64,000 bases of DNA from Paramecium pentaurelia (Eukaryota; Ciliophora; Oligohymenophorea; Peniculida; Parameciidae). The notes beneath the pieces are model-generated. The model ran no database searches, had not been told where the DNA came from, and saw only the letters and a list, made by a program, of their open reading frames with translations. The DNA lies in the NCBI GenBank assembly GCA_905183005.1, contig CAJJDO010000052.1:154020-218019 (forward strand), written 5' to 3'. The position numbers were made by a program, and so were the translations under genes. Positions 1 through 12,826 of the stretch are shown here, piece after piece (within the stretch, counting starts at the first letter, position 1; every line of letters begins with the position of its first letter).

Positions 1-174
1 GTAATAAGACCAGAAAAATAATTAAGGAGGTTGTCCCTCATCTCACTCTAAATCTCAAATTACCTAGACCTCATATACATTCTTGCCATGCTTTGAGGGG
101 TTTTCAGAGTTCCCTATAGCTGGAATCCCTTTCAAGTTTAGGTATTCTTGAAAATCCCGTTCTGTGTAGATCAT
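1..174 (-). pseudogene. Integrase/transposase-like remnant at the left edge
   Basis: Read on the minus strand with the ciliate code, this stretch gives about 38 residues from an ATG at 174. They include RDFQEYLNLKGI, then SENPSKHGKN, then a stop. After a one-base shift the reading continues RDNLLNYFSG. The order (YL..KGI, a polar S..P..HG.N segment, then a basic stretch ending NYF) resembles the C-terminal part of rve-type DDE integrase cores, where a similar segment precedes the conserved glutamate region. GC content is higher than in the flanks. The fragment is frameshifted and runs off the window, so it is at most a decayed mobile element. The family assignment is inference from pattern only and could be wrong. 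Confidence 0.33.
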
Positions 175-845
175 GGTACAAAATAATTTTCAAGATAATT
201 AAAATTTTTTTTCTATCCTTAGAGTTATGTTATTTCTATCTTTATTAAAAGTTGAAAATTCATTTAAATAAAAATTTAGTAAGAAAGTAGCTTTAATGTC
301 TCTTTCTGTATCATGTGAACACTAAAGATAAAATCATTAGCAAAAACTAGTATTGAAAGAAAACAGAACTAAGTACTATCCATAAATGTGCCCAATGTCT
401 ATATGAATTAGGATGAATTGAAAGAGAAGTATAGGAGAAATGATTAATCAAGATAAAGGATGAAACTTTAAATAAAAGATTTGAGGAAAAAGTATAATTA
501 TCACTATTATACCATTTACTTTGTGATATAAAAATAAATAGAAAATTATTTAGAATATATTAAAAATAGCATCTTAACTAGATTGTAAAGGCTCAGGTTG
601 TTATTAACCTTTTAAAAATTTGAAAAAAATTTATACAAAAACAGTTTTTGTATCAATTCATTTAAATTTTCTTTCAGAATTAAAGTGTAACATGTTATCA
701 AAGAAATATATAAAATACAAATAAATATTAATTTAATGTTTAACTTAATGAGGATGTTGATTTTTCATAAGAACAATATTTTAAATCATCTTTTTCTTTA
801 AATAATAATAAAAATTTAATTAATAATTCAAAAGAAATAGAAATA

Positions 846-2212
846 ATGTCAAAAACAGAAATGTTAAATAAAGAGTTAAAATCTCATATGATAGAATTAG
901 AGAAACAGTTAGATGTATTTATTTATGATTTTCATCATTTTAGTCATCTTTTGATAAAATAAATAATTTAATTGATTAACTATTCATCATAGATACTCCA
1001 ATTTCTAATTTTAACAATCCTAAATTTGAATAATCTTCACCAAAATTTGATCAATTCAATTTAATTGGTTTAAATGAATTTTAATTAGACATTCTTTAAG
1101 AAGTGAAACCATTAATTAATTAAAAAATCAAAGATCAAGTTTAATTCGAATTATTATAACTTTAACAAAATGACTGTATATTGATTTAATAATCATCATA
1201 ATAAAAAGAAATACAACAAATTATTAAAACTCCATCTTCTTAATTTAATTTAAAACCATTTACTTATTAAATGATTAAACATAATTCAATTTAGGAATAG
1301 CAATCGTGTCATGTAATTGAAATTAATAAAGATTGCTCTATGGTAGCAATTGGTTGCTGGAATTAAATAAAAATATATGAATTCAAATAAGGAATCATGA
1401 AATAAATTCAAGTCTTCTATTAATCTATTTATAGTGTCTACAATTTAAACTTCATGTAAAAATCAAATGAATTGATATCTGGAGATCTTATTGGATCAAT
1501 TGTAATTTGGTCTGGCAATAACAATACATAATGGAATTCCTCATAAACAATTAAAGGACATAGTGCTTATATCAGTTGCTTAATTTTAAATAATAATGAA
1601 GATCTTTTTATAACTAGTAGTTTTGATAAAACTATTAAGTTTTGGATTTAAAAAAATGAATGGATTTGGTAATAAACAATCACTGATCATATTGATAATG
1701 TTTATTCACTAAGTTTAAATGATTAAGAGGATAAAGTTATTTCTTGTGGATTAGATGGTAGAGTATTAGTAATTGAATATTCTGAATAAAGTAAAACGTG
1801 GATTGTAATATAAAATATAAAAGTTGATTGTTTTGGATATCGATTAAGCTTTATAAACAATAATTTATTCGCATTTCAACCAAGGAATGGAAACTTGATG
1901 TATGTTTATGAGATGAATAGTGTAAGTAAATAGTTCACTAAAACAAAAGATATTATTGTTAATTAAAATAATGATGATAATTATGAATTATTTCCATCAT
2001 AATTTATTAAACAAAAATAGATATTAGTGATTAAACATGGTGAATATGTCAATTTTATAAGAAAGACAGAAAAAGATGAATTTAAAGTTGAATAATCTAT
2101 TCACTTTTATACTAATATTTTATTTGGTAGATTGAGTGATGATGGAGAGTATTTAATTACTTGGGATGATTCATCTAAAGAGATATAAATTAGGAAATAT
2201 AAAGAAGAATGA
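846..2212 (+). CDS. WD40-repeat protein
   Basis: This single gene of about 445 residues has one 29-nt intron at 915-943 and ends at TGA. Subtracting the intron leaves 446 codons. Many in-frame TAA/TAG codons read as Gln. The N-terminal third is Gln/Asn-rich with coiled-coil character (for example MIELEKQLD just before the intron). The C-terminal half carries WD-type units, including GHSAYISC, TSSFDKTIKFW and SCGLDGRVLVIEY. It belongs to the large Paramecium family that couples a short zinc-binding or coiled N-terminus to WD40 repeats as a protein-interaction propeller. The start is uncertain: the frame stays open upstream and an intron-like GTATCA..TTTCAG at about 648-675 would join it to an ATG at 460. 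I chose 846 as the conservative start. No family zinc cysteines are seen upstream, so the 5' end may be lost or re-spliced. Confidence 0.85.
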
Positions 2213-3870
2213 AAATTATTAAAATAGATAAATATAAATTAATATTTTATATAAATATGCTTAATAAAGTTTTGAGCAAATAAACAAAATGGGTCTAATT
2301 AATCTTAAATATATAACATAAATGTACTCCTAGATATATTGCTCCAACAAAAATATCTTTTTATCATATAATAATTCTCTTTCAGTTAATCTAAAAAAAT
2401 CAAATTTTTTTTAATCATTCTGCATTTGAAAGTAGTTAATATCAATTACTTTAATAATTGATTAAAGGAAAATGTATATTATTAGATAATATGCTAGTTA
2501 AGATTTATATATTTGCCAGAATTTAATTAGTTGATGAGTTTTAATTGATTAATAAGTTTTCTAAATTATAATTAATTTGAAAGATAATTCAACTAATTCA
2601 ATTTAATGTTACAAAAAAGTAAACACTTTCAAATAATTATAAAAATTATGTGAAATAAACTTTATGAATGCTAAAACATAATAGGCTGATAACACTGAAT
2701 CTAATCATAAAGATTAAAATTGATTTGTATCATTGAAATTAAAGATTTAATTATTAGTTTTTAAATAAACATATCTTAATATTATATTTAATCAAATGGT
2801 TTATTTATTCAGATAAAATGCTATAATCACAGAAAAAAATAGTTTTAATCTCAAAAACACTTACCAAGATTAAATTATGATAATTCATTAAATTATTCTG
2901 ATTTACACAACATTGCTATATAATCAACAAGAATATTTCATTTATTACTTATTCATTTTAAACTAATTACCAGTGTATGATTACACAAGTTTTATTAACT
3001 TTAAATTTTTAGAAACATGCAAGAATAATTTATAATAAAACAAATAATTTAATTAAATTTCTCCCAAAATAATATTATAATTACTTTTATTATGTTTAAG
3101 CATTATAAAAAAAAGTTTTATCGATATATCTAATTTTGTTTTCTTTTTAATTTAAGAATAATTTTACTGAGATAAAAGATAAAAGATAATAATTTCAATA
3201 AATTTTAATTTCGAAAAGTAACAAATAAATAAATAATAGATTTTTTATGAAATATCATCTTTATTGATTATTAATTAAACGAATAGCTTTCTAACGAAAC
3301 AGAATGAACAATTATCATCAATAAAAAACTATTTTTTAGATTAAAATTAATTTCATATATTCAATAAAAAATTGTGATGATAGTAAGAATTCTTTTTTTA
3401 ATTATTATAATCTAGTCAAAGAAATTAATAAAAAATAGACACTTAATAAAACTTATTGTTCTTGGATAAAAGAGAGATTTTTAAGATTATTTATTGCAAT
3501 AAAATTTTAAGAAAAAGTCATAATATATCTAGATTTTTGGAATTGCCAATCCAATAAAAATGATCTTTTAAATATATATTTATAGAGGGTAATTGAAATT
3601 TATTTTTTGGTTATTTTACTGTGATTAATGTAATTATTTTAATTATCAAAAAAAAGATTGTCATGAAGTTAATTAAACTTTTTAACTAATATATTTTAAA
3701 CAATAGTTATTACCCAAAATAAAAAAAATTATTCTAAAAAAATTGTAAAAAATATGGATTTCTTTAATAAACAAAATCATATTAACAATTGCTGTATACA
3801 AGTAAATTCATCAAGAATAAGATTAAAAAATATAAACTTACTTTTCCAATCCATATTAAAATTATCTTTC
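2213..3870. other. Gene-free AT-rich stretch
   Basis: No convincing gene was seen. One plus-strand open frame of about 118 codons begins near 2259 and ends near 2580, but with TGA as the only stop such frames arise often by chance here. It shows no motif and no intron signature. Confidence 0.4.
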
Positions 3871-3879
3871 TTTTATCTG

Positions 3880-4150
3880 TTGTTAAAGCAATGAGTTCAA
3901 GAAGGGCGACAGCCAATTGCTAGGTTAGGGCTACCTTAAAAAAAACTTTAATGAAAGGCTAATTAGGGATGATCTTCACCTCCACTCTTGAGATGAATTT
4001 TTTTTAATAATCAATATATTTACAGGATAAAACCGATATATGCAAATTGAGTTAATTTAATTATATGTGTGCAAATTTTATCCTTTTAAGCAGTTTAAAC
4101 TGCAGACTACCCTTGGTTTTAAAGATGGAAAATCAAAACTTAGGGAATTT
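3880..4150. other. GC-enriched island, possible RNA gene or conserved relic
   Basis: This stretch is visibly richer in G and C than its surroundings. It includes GAAGGGCGACAGCC near 3900, a perfect 14-base palindrome GCAGTTTAAACTGC at about 4090-4103 and a T-run after 3996. A single minus-strand frame is open across the whole island and gives plausible peptide (AVALLELIALTTDKRK), but another minus frame also looks protein-like. In ciliates such islands are often structured RNAs. I recognise no tRNA, U6, SRP or RNase P hallmark. It could be an RNA gene, an exon relic or a mobile-element piece. Confidence 0.3.
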
Positions 4151-4479
4151 TTTCTCTATAGACTTGTATTCGTTCTGATCAATAATAGTTATATTGAATC
4201 ATCAATTAAATTTTTTAGTTAAAAGAGATTTTTTAATTATTAAATAAACCAACCTTAAGACTTTAAATCTTGAAAATAATGGTGTTTTATTGAATTGAAT
4301 CAATAAAATATAGAAATTTATAATTAGGATTTTAGTAGTCTGAAATCTATTTTGACATCTTTAATTTTTATTATATTTATCATTTCTAGTTAATTGAGGA
4401 CTATGAAAGTAAAATTAAATTAAATTATCTTTTCTAGAGCCTGACTAATTGAATTAACTTTATAAATCCATCTAAAAAT

Positions 4480-5115
4480 TAGAATATTTTAATATCCAAT
4501 ATTTCAGCAGAAGCTAAAAGTGTTCTAGTATCATTGAATGATATTGAGTTACTACACCATTATTATTATTTATAAGTAATTTCAGGCATTATTTCAAATG
4601 TAGACTATTAATTTTGTCCTTTTCTTCTCTTTTCCTTTAAATAATTTTTTTATTAATTACTAGAAATTTCATAATTTTTAACGATCAATTTACATTTTAT
4701 TCTAATGCATATGAAAATAATTACTAATCGAATCAATCAGAAACTTATTTAGGGAATATTTTTATAATATGATTATACACTAGGTTCTCTTAAATCTCAT
4801 ATTTAGTATGGTGTATTCAAATCCTATTCATAATAATCATTATAGAGAAAAAAATATATATATATTAAGATTTTGTGATATCATATCATTGAATTTCAGT
4901 CAATAAATTGAATAATTTATAAACAATACGGTAGTTTAAAAATCCTTTGAAAAAGAGAAAATAGGCATTCCAAGTTTGGTACTGATCAATATTTTAATCC
5001 ATCATTCTGAATATGAATGACAATTTCTAATAGTTAATGATCTACCTATAGTGTAGAAAGCAAAAAGATAATTTCCCATTTATTTTTATAGTTTAAAGAT
5101 TATATATAAAATTAA
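4480..5115 (+). pseudogene. Decayed protein-coding relic, family unknown
   Basis: Two adjacent plus-strand segments read as plausible protein: around 4505-4640 (ISAEAKSVLVSLNDIELLHH) and around 4865-5110 (KSFEKEKIGIPSLVLINI, then after an in-frame TGA, QFLIVNDLPIVQKAKR). The hydrophobic heptad-like spacing suggests an alpha-helical repeat protein. The frames do not join and one contains a TGA, so the gene appears dead. I cannot name the family. Confidence 0.33.
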
Positions 5116-5262
5116 TAGAATTTCAATATTATTAACCTAAGTTTTTTTTATCAATAGTTAACAATTAAGTTTTTTTTGTTATTGAAATTAATGAAATATA
5201 TCTTTAATACTTCAAATAAAATATAAATGTAAATTAATTATTTAGATTTATATATTGTGAAT

Positions 5263-7293
5263 TCAATAATAAAGCATTTATTTTATCTATTTAAATTCTT
5301 ACATTATGATCCCATCTTAATATTTACCAACATAAATGGGTTATTCTAAATAGTTTTCATACAAATCCATCCATTTTTAAATCTTTATTCCATTCCTATT
5401 ATGCAGATGACCTGTAAAGAATGCATTCCATTTACCACTTTTAATTCCATTAGAATATTATCCTTCATAAATAACTTAAAATTTCCTATAGATTTTATGA
5501 TATTATATACTCCCAAAATGTTTCAGAAAGTTCTGTCCATTATCCTGTTTTCATTCCTAAGTCATTATAAGTTCCTTTGCCTCTAAAATATCATGATTAA
5601 TATCAAACATTTTCAATGAATTATTATCTTATTAATAAAAATGAACTTCCCAATCTCCTATTTTAATTCCTTCTTTATAATTTCCTACAAATAATACTTT
5701 GCAATAACTAATAAATATATATATAAATATTTAACTCCCAAAATTTATCATAAATTTCAATCCATTATCCAAACTTTAATCCTCTATCATTATAATTTCC
5801 TCCTCCTCTTAAATATAATAATCTAAATTTAACATACATTTTCTAATTATTCAAATTAATTTGCCATTATCCTTCTTTATTTCCATTTACATATCTGCCT
5901 TTTTATGTAATTTTTGACAAAGAGCTGAAAATATGATATTAATTACAACCTATAATCTTCTGCTTCTACCCAAATTCCTAATTTCTATCCATTTTAATTA
6001 TAATCACCTCCTCCTCTATAATCAAATATGATACTTTTACATAATATTTTCAGTTTATTGATCTATACTTATCCAATTTCCAATTTTAAGACCCTCTTTA
6101 TAATTTCCTACATTTATTATTTTGCACTCAAAATATTTAGAATGAATAAAACTATTATATAATTATACCTCATCGATTTTTGATGAATTTCTATCCATTT
6201 TCCATTTTTTCTATCAATATTATAACATCCTAAGCCTCTAAAAATAGATTAATAATGAAGATAACTACATTAATTTATAATTATCATCTATATATTCCTT
6301 TAATTAAGATTCCCAAATTCCAATTTTTAAACCATTTCTATATTCTCCTTTTTCTAAAATCTAACATCCACTTAAATTAATTAGATTAGTTTTACTTCCA
6401 AAAATTTTCACTAACCTCAATCCATTTTCCATTTTTTTTCCCATCTCTATTATAATAACCTCCTCCTCTAAGAGTATTTTAATTATTACATCTTTTTAAA
6501 ACGACTATCAAAATAACTATGAAATGAAATATCCCACCATCCTTATTTAGTACCATTATTATAACTTCCTTTATAAATAATTTATCTTCCACTAATAAAT
6601 TTATTTATATTTATATACTCATAAAAGTTTCTGTGCAAATTAATCCAATACCCTTAACTAATTCCTTCATAATCATAATAGCCTTCACCGCTTTTTAAAA
6701 TGTAATAAATTTATACATTTTGTTTATTTATTTTAATTTTTAATTAAGAAAATATATTTACCATTTTCCTTATTTTTTATTATTTAAATATAATCCTATA
6801 AAAGTCACTTATGATTTGCTAAATTAAAATGTTTTAAATTACTCCCAAAAATTTTCAAAAAGTTCTATCCAATTGCCTGTTTTCATACCTTGATTGCAAT
6901 ACAATCCCCCTACTTCTAAATTTACACCTTTCCATTAAGGTTACCATTTTCCAATTTTTTATTATTTATTATTATACTACCCGTGCCATCTTAAAAATTT
7001 TAATTACTCTAGATTTTAGGCTTAAAACAGGGAATCGTACTACTCTCTTATTTATATTTAGATTCAAATATGTACATATACAGTATAGAACCATCTTTTT
7101 AATAAATTATTTTTCCTTCTTCATTAATCTAAATACTCAAAGTGGTTTTTTAGAATAAACATAAATTTGAAATCTTGAAACATTCCATACTATCTAATGT
7201 TTTCCAGTCTTTATTTTTCATTTATTTCTCATTTGAATTTGTTCCATTTTTTAAATAATTTTGCACAGAATTTATTGCTACTAAAAGAATCAT
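5263..7293 (-). CDS. Degenerate MORN-like repeat protein with many tiny introns
   Basis: This minus-strand gene of roughly 560 residues has about thirteen introns of 17-31 nt. After an N-terminal region (FESKYKQESSTIPCFKP, then DGTGS) it repeats a unit of the form GGGxYxxxGxKxGxWIE....F....VxYxGxYxNGxKxGxW about seven times (for example GGGYYNRDGKKNGKWIEVS and VGNYKEGIKIGDWE). This matches the YwqK/MORN-variant repeats abundant in Paramecium. Introns sit at equivalent places in successive units: just before the GGG motif and after the F/W of FW. That periodic placement supports the gene model even though the raw frames look broken. Two or three introns end in AAG, and one proposed intron is only 17 nt. 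Start at 7293 with an in-frame alternative ATG at 7221. Function unknown; such repeats usually mediate membrane or protein contacts. Confidence 0.75.
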
Positions 7294-10200
7294 TTTTATA
7301 ATAAATTATTTATTTCATATCTCTGCACTGAATATAAATATTAATTTAACATAAGTAATTAAAAAAATAAAAATTAGAATCACTAATTCTTGAATTTTAA
7401 AGGAACAATGATAATAACCTTAATACATTATATATGTCCTTAATTTGTTAATCAAATTATAAATCTATATGTTATAGTTAATAAATTAAGGATTAATTTC
7501 TTAGATATATATATATATAGCTTCAATCTTATGTGTATCATTTAAACTAAACTTCTTATTAATTGAAATTAAATTGCTCAAGTATTTCTTTATTTTTATA
7601 TTCTTAACTATAAATTTCATTAACGTTTTAGCTCGTTTCAAATATAAATTTGTTTATAAATAAAATTCTTAATTGATATTGATAGTTCCTTTCTACTCAC
7701 TTTTATATGAAACTTTCAATCAATAAAATTACAATAACATGACTATAAGGATTATGAATTTTTTCATTTAATTAGCGATAAATTATACAAGTAATCATTC
7801 TTAAAAAAATTCTCAATCCTATTTTGAAAAAGCGCTCTACAGTTAATAATTATTATATTAAATAAAAAAATTTGAATTGTATTATTTTTAAAGGGGACAA
7901 TTTATTTTAAAAATCACAATCTTTAGAAGAAAAATTAAAAAAAAAACCAGGAATCTACCTAGAAAAAAAAGAAAAAAATTTGAAGTCACATTTACTGAAA
8001 TAAACAATCCAATAATATTGAGATGACATATTTATAAGAAAGTATTTTTTCTATGATATAAATTGATTAGTGATTAATATCACAACACCTCTGATAAATC
8101 TGAAAAAATCAATAATTTAGAATAAATTTACCAACAGTGATGATTTGGAATGGTAAGATTATGAAAAAAATTGGAAAATGTACAGAAATGTGGAATGAAG
8201 AAACTTTAAAAAATGTATATGGAGAATATAGTTCAATTATAAATATTTTTTCAATTAAGTGAAAATCCGAAGTTTATTATTATATATTAAACTTGAAATC
8301 TTTTCGATTTATCAACAAGTGATGATTAAAGTAATCTGTTTTTAAAATCTTTCTAAAATAGCAAATTAATTAATTAAGATTTCTCAAAATTAATTTTTTT
8401 TATTTACATATAGAAATTTGTAATTATAAATTAAAAATTGATTAAAAATAGTTTTCTAATAAAATATTTTTATACTTTAAATGGCAGGATAATTTCTGGA
8501 AATGGTTTCTTTTATTAAAATTACTTTAATATCTTATCTGAAATATTTTGAAGATCTTCAGTAATATCTGCTTTTAATAGTATTAACATTAATTCAAATC
8601 CAAAAATTAGAATAAGATTCCTTAAAATAAACTTATTGTTTTAAAATACATAGAAAAGGAGATATAAAAAATAAATTCAAAAATAATAATAAAAACATCC
8701 ATAATGAAATTTAATAGAATCAACACAACAAATACATTTAAAAATTTTAATTCTTTAAATTATAGTGTTTATTTAAAAAATAATTGATTGATCAATATCG
8801 GACTTATTATTCAAATATTTCATATCTAAATCCTCGAAAGCATTTTCTTAAAATATTTAATCATCAATGTTTATCTAATTAAATAATGTTTCATATTGAT
8901 TTTTAAATTATTTATAATAAGTTTTTTTGATCTTTTATATTTAATTTAATTGACTAATATTTATACTAAATTAATATTTTATAGAACGTTGTAATTAGAC
9001 CTTAATATTTTTATCTATAGAAGTTTTTTAAAAATCAATTTGTAAAATTAAAAAAAATCCTCATTGTTAGTAATTTGCAATGTTTCTTGAGATTCATTTT
9101 TAACTATCTTTATTAAGTCAACTTAAGTATCAATATATGTTATTTCTATCTTATGATATATGAAATTTTTTTTCTTTGTGTAATATATTTTAAGTTCTTA
9201 TTTCTCTTTTATTACAATTCCAACAGGACTATATTCTTAATAAAGGAAATTACTTTTATAAGGCTTCTATGAGTTTCAAATTCTTATTCAAATTTGAAAT
9301 ACATTTCCAGCAAAGTTTTCTTTTATTATGATTCACTAAAAGCTGAATCATAATAAACTACTTTTTATTAATTTTCTGGACAAAAAACCTCATTTAATCA
9401 TTAGTTAGATTTCTAGTTATCTTTATTATACAATTTAATTTTAAGTTAAAAAAATATAAAATAAAATTATATGAATTGAATTGAATTGGAAGTTTATCAC
9501 TTTCAGATGTAAAAATTTAAACATAAAATTAAATCTACAAGAAGACTATTACATTAAAATAATGCTTAACTAAAAATGATGATATTTCCTCAAAATTATA
9601 AAGATTCCTTACTTCATTTATTGATTAAATTTTTGATGATCTTTTCAAATCAAGTTTTTAAATTAATTGATTATTGACAGAGAATATATATTCCATTTAT
9701 TACAACAACCAATTCATTATAGAAAGTATTCTTGAAAAAAGCAATTAATTAGGCATAACATTAATATTCTCTGTTCTTCTACTACCTGACTTTTAGGCTT
9801 ACAAATATAAATCTTCGAATGAGGAAATTAATTAAGCTATTTCTTAATGAAACAGCATAAATCAATTAATTGAACAAATATTTTAATGAGAATAATAAAA
9901 ACTAATCGAGATTCAAGTAAAAGCATTCTATTTTAAGTAAGTAACTGCGTTAGCTATAATGAAGGTTAATTGTAACAAGCATAACATGAATTATTTCACA
10001 ATTCAAGCATCACTTTACTAAAGCTCAAAGTTTAAATGACTCTCATTTATCAACTGGACTTATACATAAAATACTTTAGCTTATAGAAAAATTTCATCAA
10101 ATTCATTTTTATCATAAACTAGAATTGCAAAATATCTATTAGTATTAACAAAATAATTAGTAACTCTGATCTAACAGAGCACTCTAATTTCATTATTTCA

Positions 10201-10630
10201 ATTAAGTATCCATCTAATAAAAGTGATTGGTAAAGTGAATAGCAAAGTTATTGTTCTATTTTTATATGAGCAATAAAAGTTACTTAAATAGGAATTCAAA
10301 AAATACTTATGTTGGTGTTAGATAATGAAAATTATCAAAAATTAGCAAAAATAGATAATATTTTGTAATTAGTAAATAATATAAATATCGCTGAATCCAT
10401 TTATGATTAGTTTTAAGTAGCTTTTTATTAAAAAAAATTAGAAATTTAATTGCAATCTATCAAGTTTAAAGTCTTTTGAGCCTATTAATTTTGAATATCA
10501 TTTGAGTTTAACAATAAATAATGCATATCCATTTTTATTAAACTCTAATCTTTCTTAAATGATAATAAATCAAACTATAAAATTTAAGGCTTAAGGTATG
10601 TATTATTTTATAATTTAAAAAAATAGTAAG
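7294..10630. other. Gene-poor AT-rich region with weak coding traces
   Basis: No intact gene was seen in either strand. Faint traces exist: near 8140-8260 (plus) a few residues resembling the MORN-like unit, and near 9220-10130 (plus) short TPR-like peptides (for example DYILNKGNYFYKAS and KAQSLNDSHLSTGLIHK) broken by TGA and frame changes. These look like old, much-decayed gene copies and are too degraded to annotate separately. Confidence 0.35.
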
Positions 10631-10639
10631 AACATTAGG

Positions 10640-11110
10640 AAAATAAATTGTAGCATTGCATTAGTTTCCTATATTATCTCTCATTTAGTTATTTTTTGTT
10701 ATCTTCTATTCACCAATAAAAATTCCTTAAGATAGATATGAAATCTATTGTTTTATTCTATCCATTTACCATATCTTTACTATACGTTTTATTTTCTCTT
10801 TGAAAACTTATTATTTATAACTAAATAAAATATATTTTTTCATCAATATTTATAATATTTTAAGTAACATAATTAAATTGTTCACATATTCTCCAACTAT
10901 GTTAGTTTTATTAAGAAAAATATAAATTAAATTTGAGTTTCATATTTTGTATTTTTTCTTTCAACTATTTTAGTTTAAATTATTTCTTACTTTGATCTTC
11001 CTTAAACTAATAAAGCCTCTAAAATCTTATAAGGTTTTTCCATCCATCTTATTGTCCATTATTCAAATTTTAAGTTTTATATCAATATAATCAAACCCTA
11101 AGTATATATT
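10640..11110 (-). pseudogene. Second, decayed MORN-like repeat copy
   Basis: On the minus strand, short pieces match the repeat unit of the gene at 5263-7293. Near 11100 the reading LGFDYIDIKLKI runs into a TGA at the position where the unit has Gly of KIGxW. Near 10760-10790 there is YGKWIEQNNRF, followed in another frame by a piece resembling GIFIGE. Frameshifts and the stop show it is no longer functional. It is probably an old paralogue. Boundaries are approximate. Confidence 0.4.
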
Positions 11111-11298
11111 GAACTTTTTACAAAATGCCAAGAAATTCAATCTTTAAAAAATGTAAGTATTTAAACTCTAATAAATATTGATATAGCAATTATTTTCTCA
11201 ACATGGGCATATTTTATCTCCCAAACTGATAAATTATATTTATATATATTATATTTAGAAATTAATTTCTGATAAATACTATATAAAATATTATAAAA

Positions 11299-12410
11299 AT
11301 GATTTAGTAATCAAATTTAAAGTTAAAATGCCAGTTACACGAGCATAAGGATGAGATAGAAATAGTTTTCTACAACTAGTAGTGTACAGAATTTAGATTA
11401 AATTGCTTTTAATGTATTAAGAAAAGTAGAATCCATCATGATCATTTTGATGAAATTGAAAAAATAACACTTTGATGGATTTTATGTAAAGTAAAAATAT
11501 AGAATGTGATAATTTGATTAATGATCTTAATACATATGTAGACAGTTTGAATTAATCATTTTCTTTATTAAAAATGGAAATCAGATAGAAATATTCATTA
11601 TAAAAGGAAGGATTAAATAATAATCACATCATAATTTAATTTTTTTTGATTGATGATAATTCTATAAAACTATCTAAAGAGTTATATAATGAAGGTAATC
11701 ATATTTTATTAATCCTTAGGTTATGATTTAATGGATAAATCAAATAACCAAGTTTTTTTCCATATATGGGAGATAAATATGAAGAGGCGATACATCAATC
11801 TTTATGGTGTAAAGGTTCAATTATTGATAATTAATAAGTGCATATTTAAAATGATTAAATAAATATAAGGATGCAATCCCTTGGTTGTAAAAAGCATTCG
11901 CTATTGATCCTCAGCATGTTTATTCCTTATTTGATAAAGGTAGATTGAATAATAATTTTATTAATAGGATAATGCTTAAGATTGTTAAATAAATATGAGG
12001 ATCCAATCACTTGATTGGATAAAGCAATAGCTATTGATTCTAAGCATGTTGATTCCTTAAGTAATAAAGGTAAATTAAATAATAATTATATTAAAAGGGA
12101 ATGCTTAAGATGATTGAAAAAATATAATGAATCTTTATAATTACTGGATTAAGCGCTTTCAATCAATCTGAAACATACATTTTCTTTTTTATGCAAAGGT
12201 ATCATATAATTGTATTTGTTAGGTGATTGTTTAAGAGATTAATAACAATATAAAGAAGCTCTAATATATTAAATGAAATCATTATAGATTGACCCAATTG
12301 ATTAATATACAAAAAATTAATGTTTAACATATTAAATTAGAATTTTGTTTCAAGAAATCGAAACAATCAATATTAAATTATAAAATTAATTATATCATTT
12401 GAAATTATAT
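11299..12410 (+). pseudogene. B-box-like zinc / TPR-repeat pseudogene
   Basis: It starts at an ATG at 11299 and encodes a Cys/His-rich N-terminus (CQLHEHKDEIEIVFYN, then a short CTEF segment, then NCFQCIKKSRIHHDH), the zinc-binding head seen on many Paramecium TPR and WD40 proteins. Then a coiled segment (NLINDLNTYVDSLN) and TPR units follow, such as NKYKDAIPWLQKAFAIDPQH and NKYEDPIT-stop-LDKAIAID. In the second unit the Trp codon TGG of the first unit has become TGA. At least three frame changes and another TGA near 11473 break the reading, while an intron-like GTAATC..CTTAG at about 11694-11718 is retained. The parent would have been a soluble protein-interaction protein. Clearly a pseudogene. 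Confidence 0.75.
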
Positions 12411-12495
12411 TAAAATAGGCAATAGTTTTTACTAGAGAAAAAAAAACTAGATGATATAATATTTCTTGGTCATTACAAGAAAGTCACTTAAAATT

Positions 12496-12826
12496 TCAAT
12501 TTAAGATTTTATAAAAGTATTTTTTATTTACTTTTAATTTAAATTAGTATATTTAAAATATTGGTTTATGAATCTTCTATTTTACATAACACATCATTTG
12601 TTGAAAATCTGCATAACATAATTTGAAATCAATCAATTAGTTTTAGCTTTTCACATCTTTATCAAATATTAACTCATAATGGATTTTAAAAGCAAATTTA
12701 ACATTTTTTTCTAATTCTTTGTCAAAATTTGATTTCTTATCTTCTTGACACTCTTTCATTTTCAACTTACAATATTTAATAGCATTTGTAATAAAGATAA
12801 TTTAACGGTTATGTTACTCTTAAAAA
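12496..12826 (-). pseudogene. Unrecognised ORF, possibly decayed gene
   Basis: A minus-strand frame of about 110 codons reads as plausible protein, with KMKECQEDKKSNFDKELE and KNVKFAFKIHYELIFDKDVK, and ends at TGA at 12496. The charge pattern suggests helices. No start, motif or family is evident, and the region around it is full of dead gene copies, so a relic is as likely as a gene. Confidence 0.27.

Noticed and set aside
2259..2600. Plus-strand open frame of about 118 codons
   Set aside because: With only TGA as stop, frames of this length occur by chance in such AT-rich DNA; no motif, intron or composition signal.
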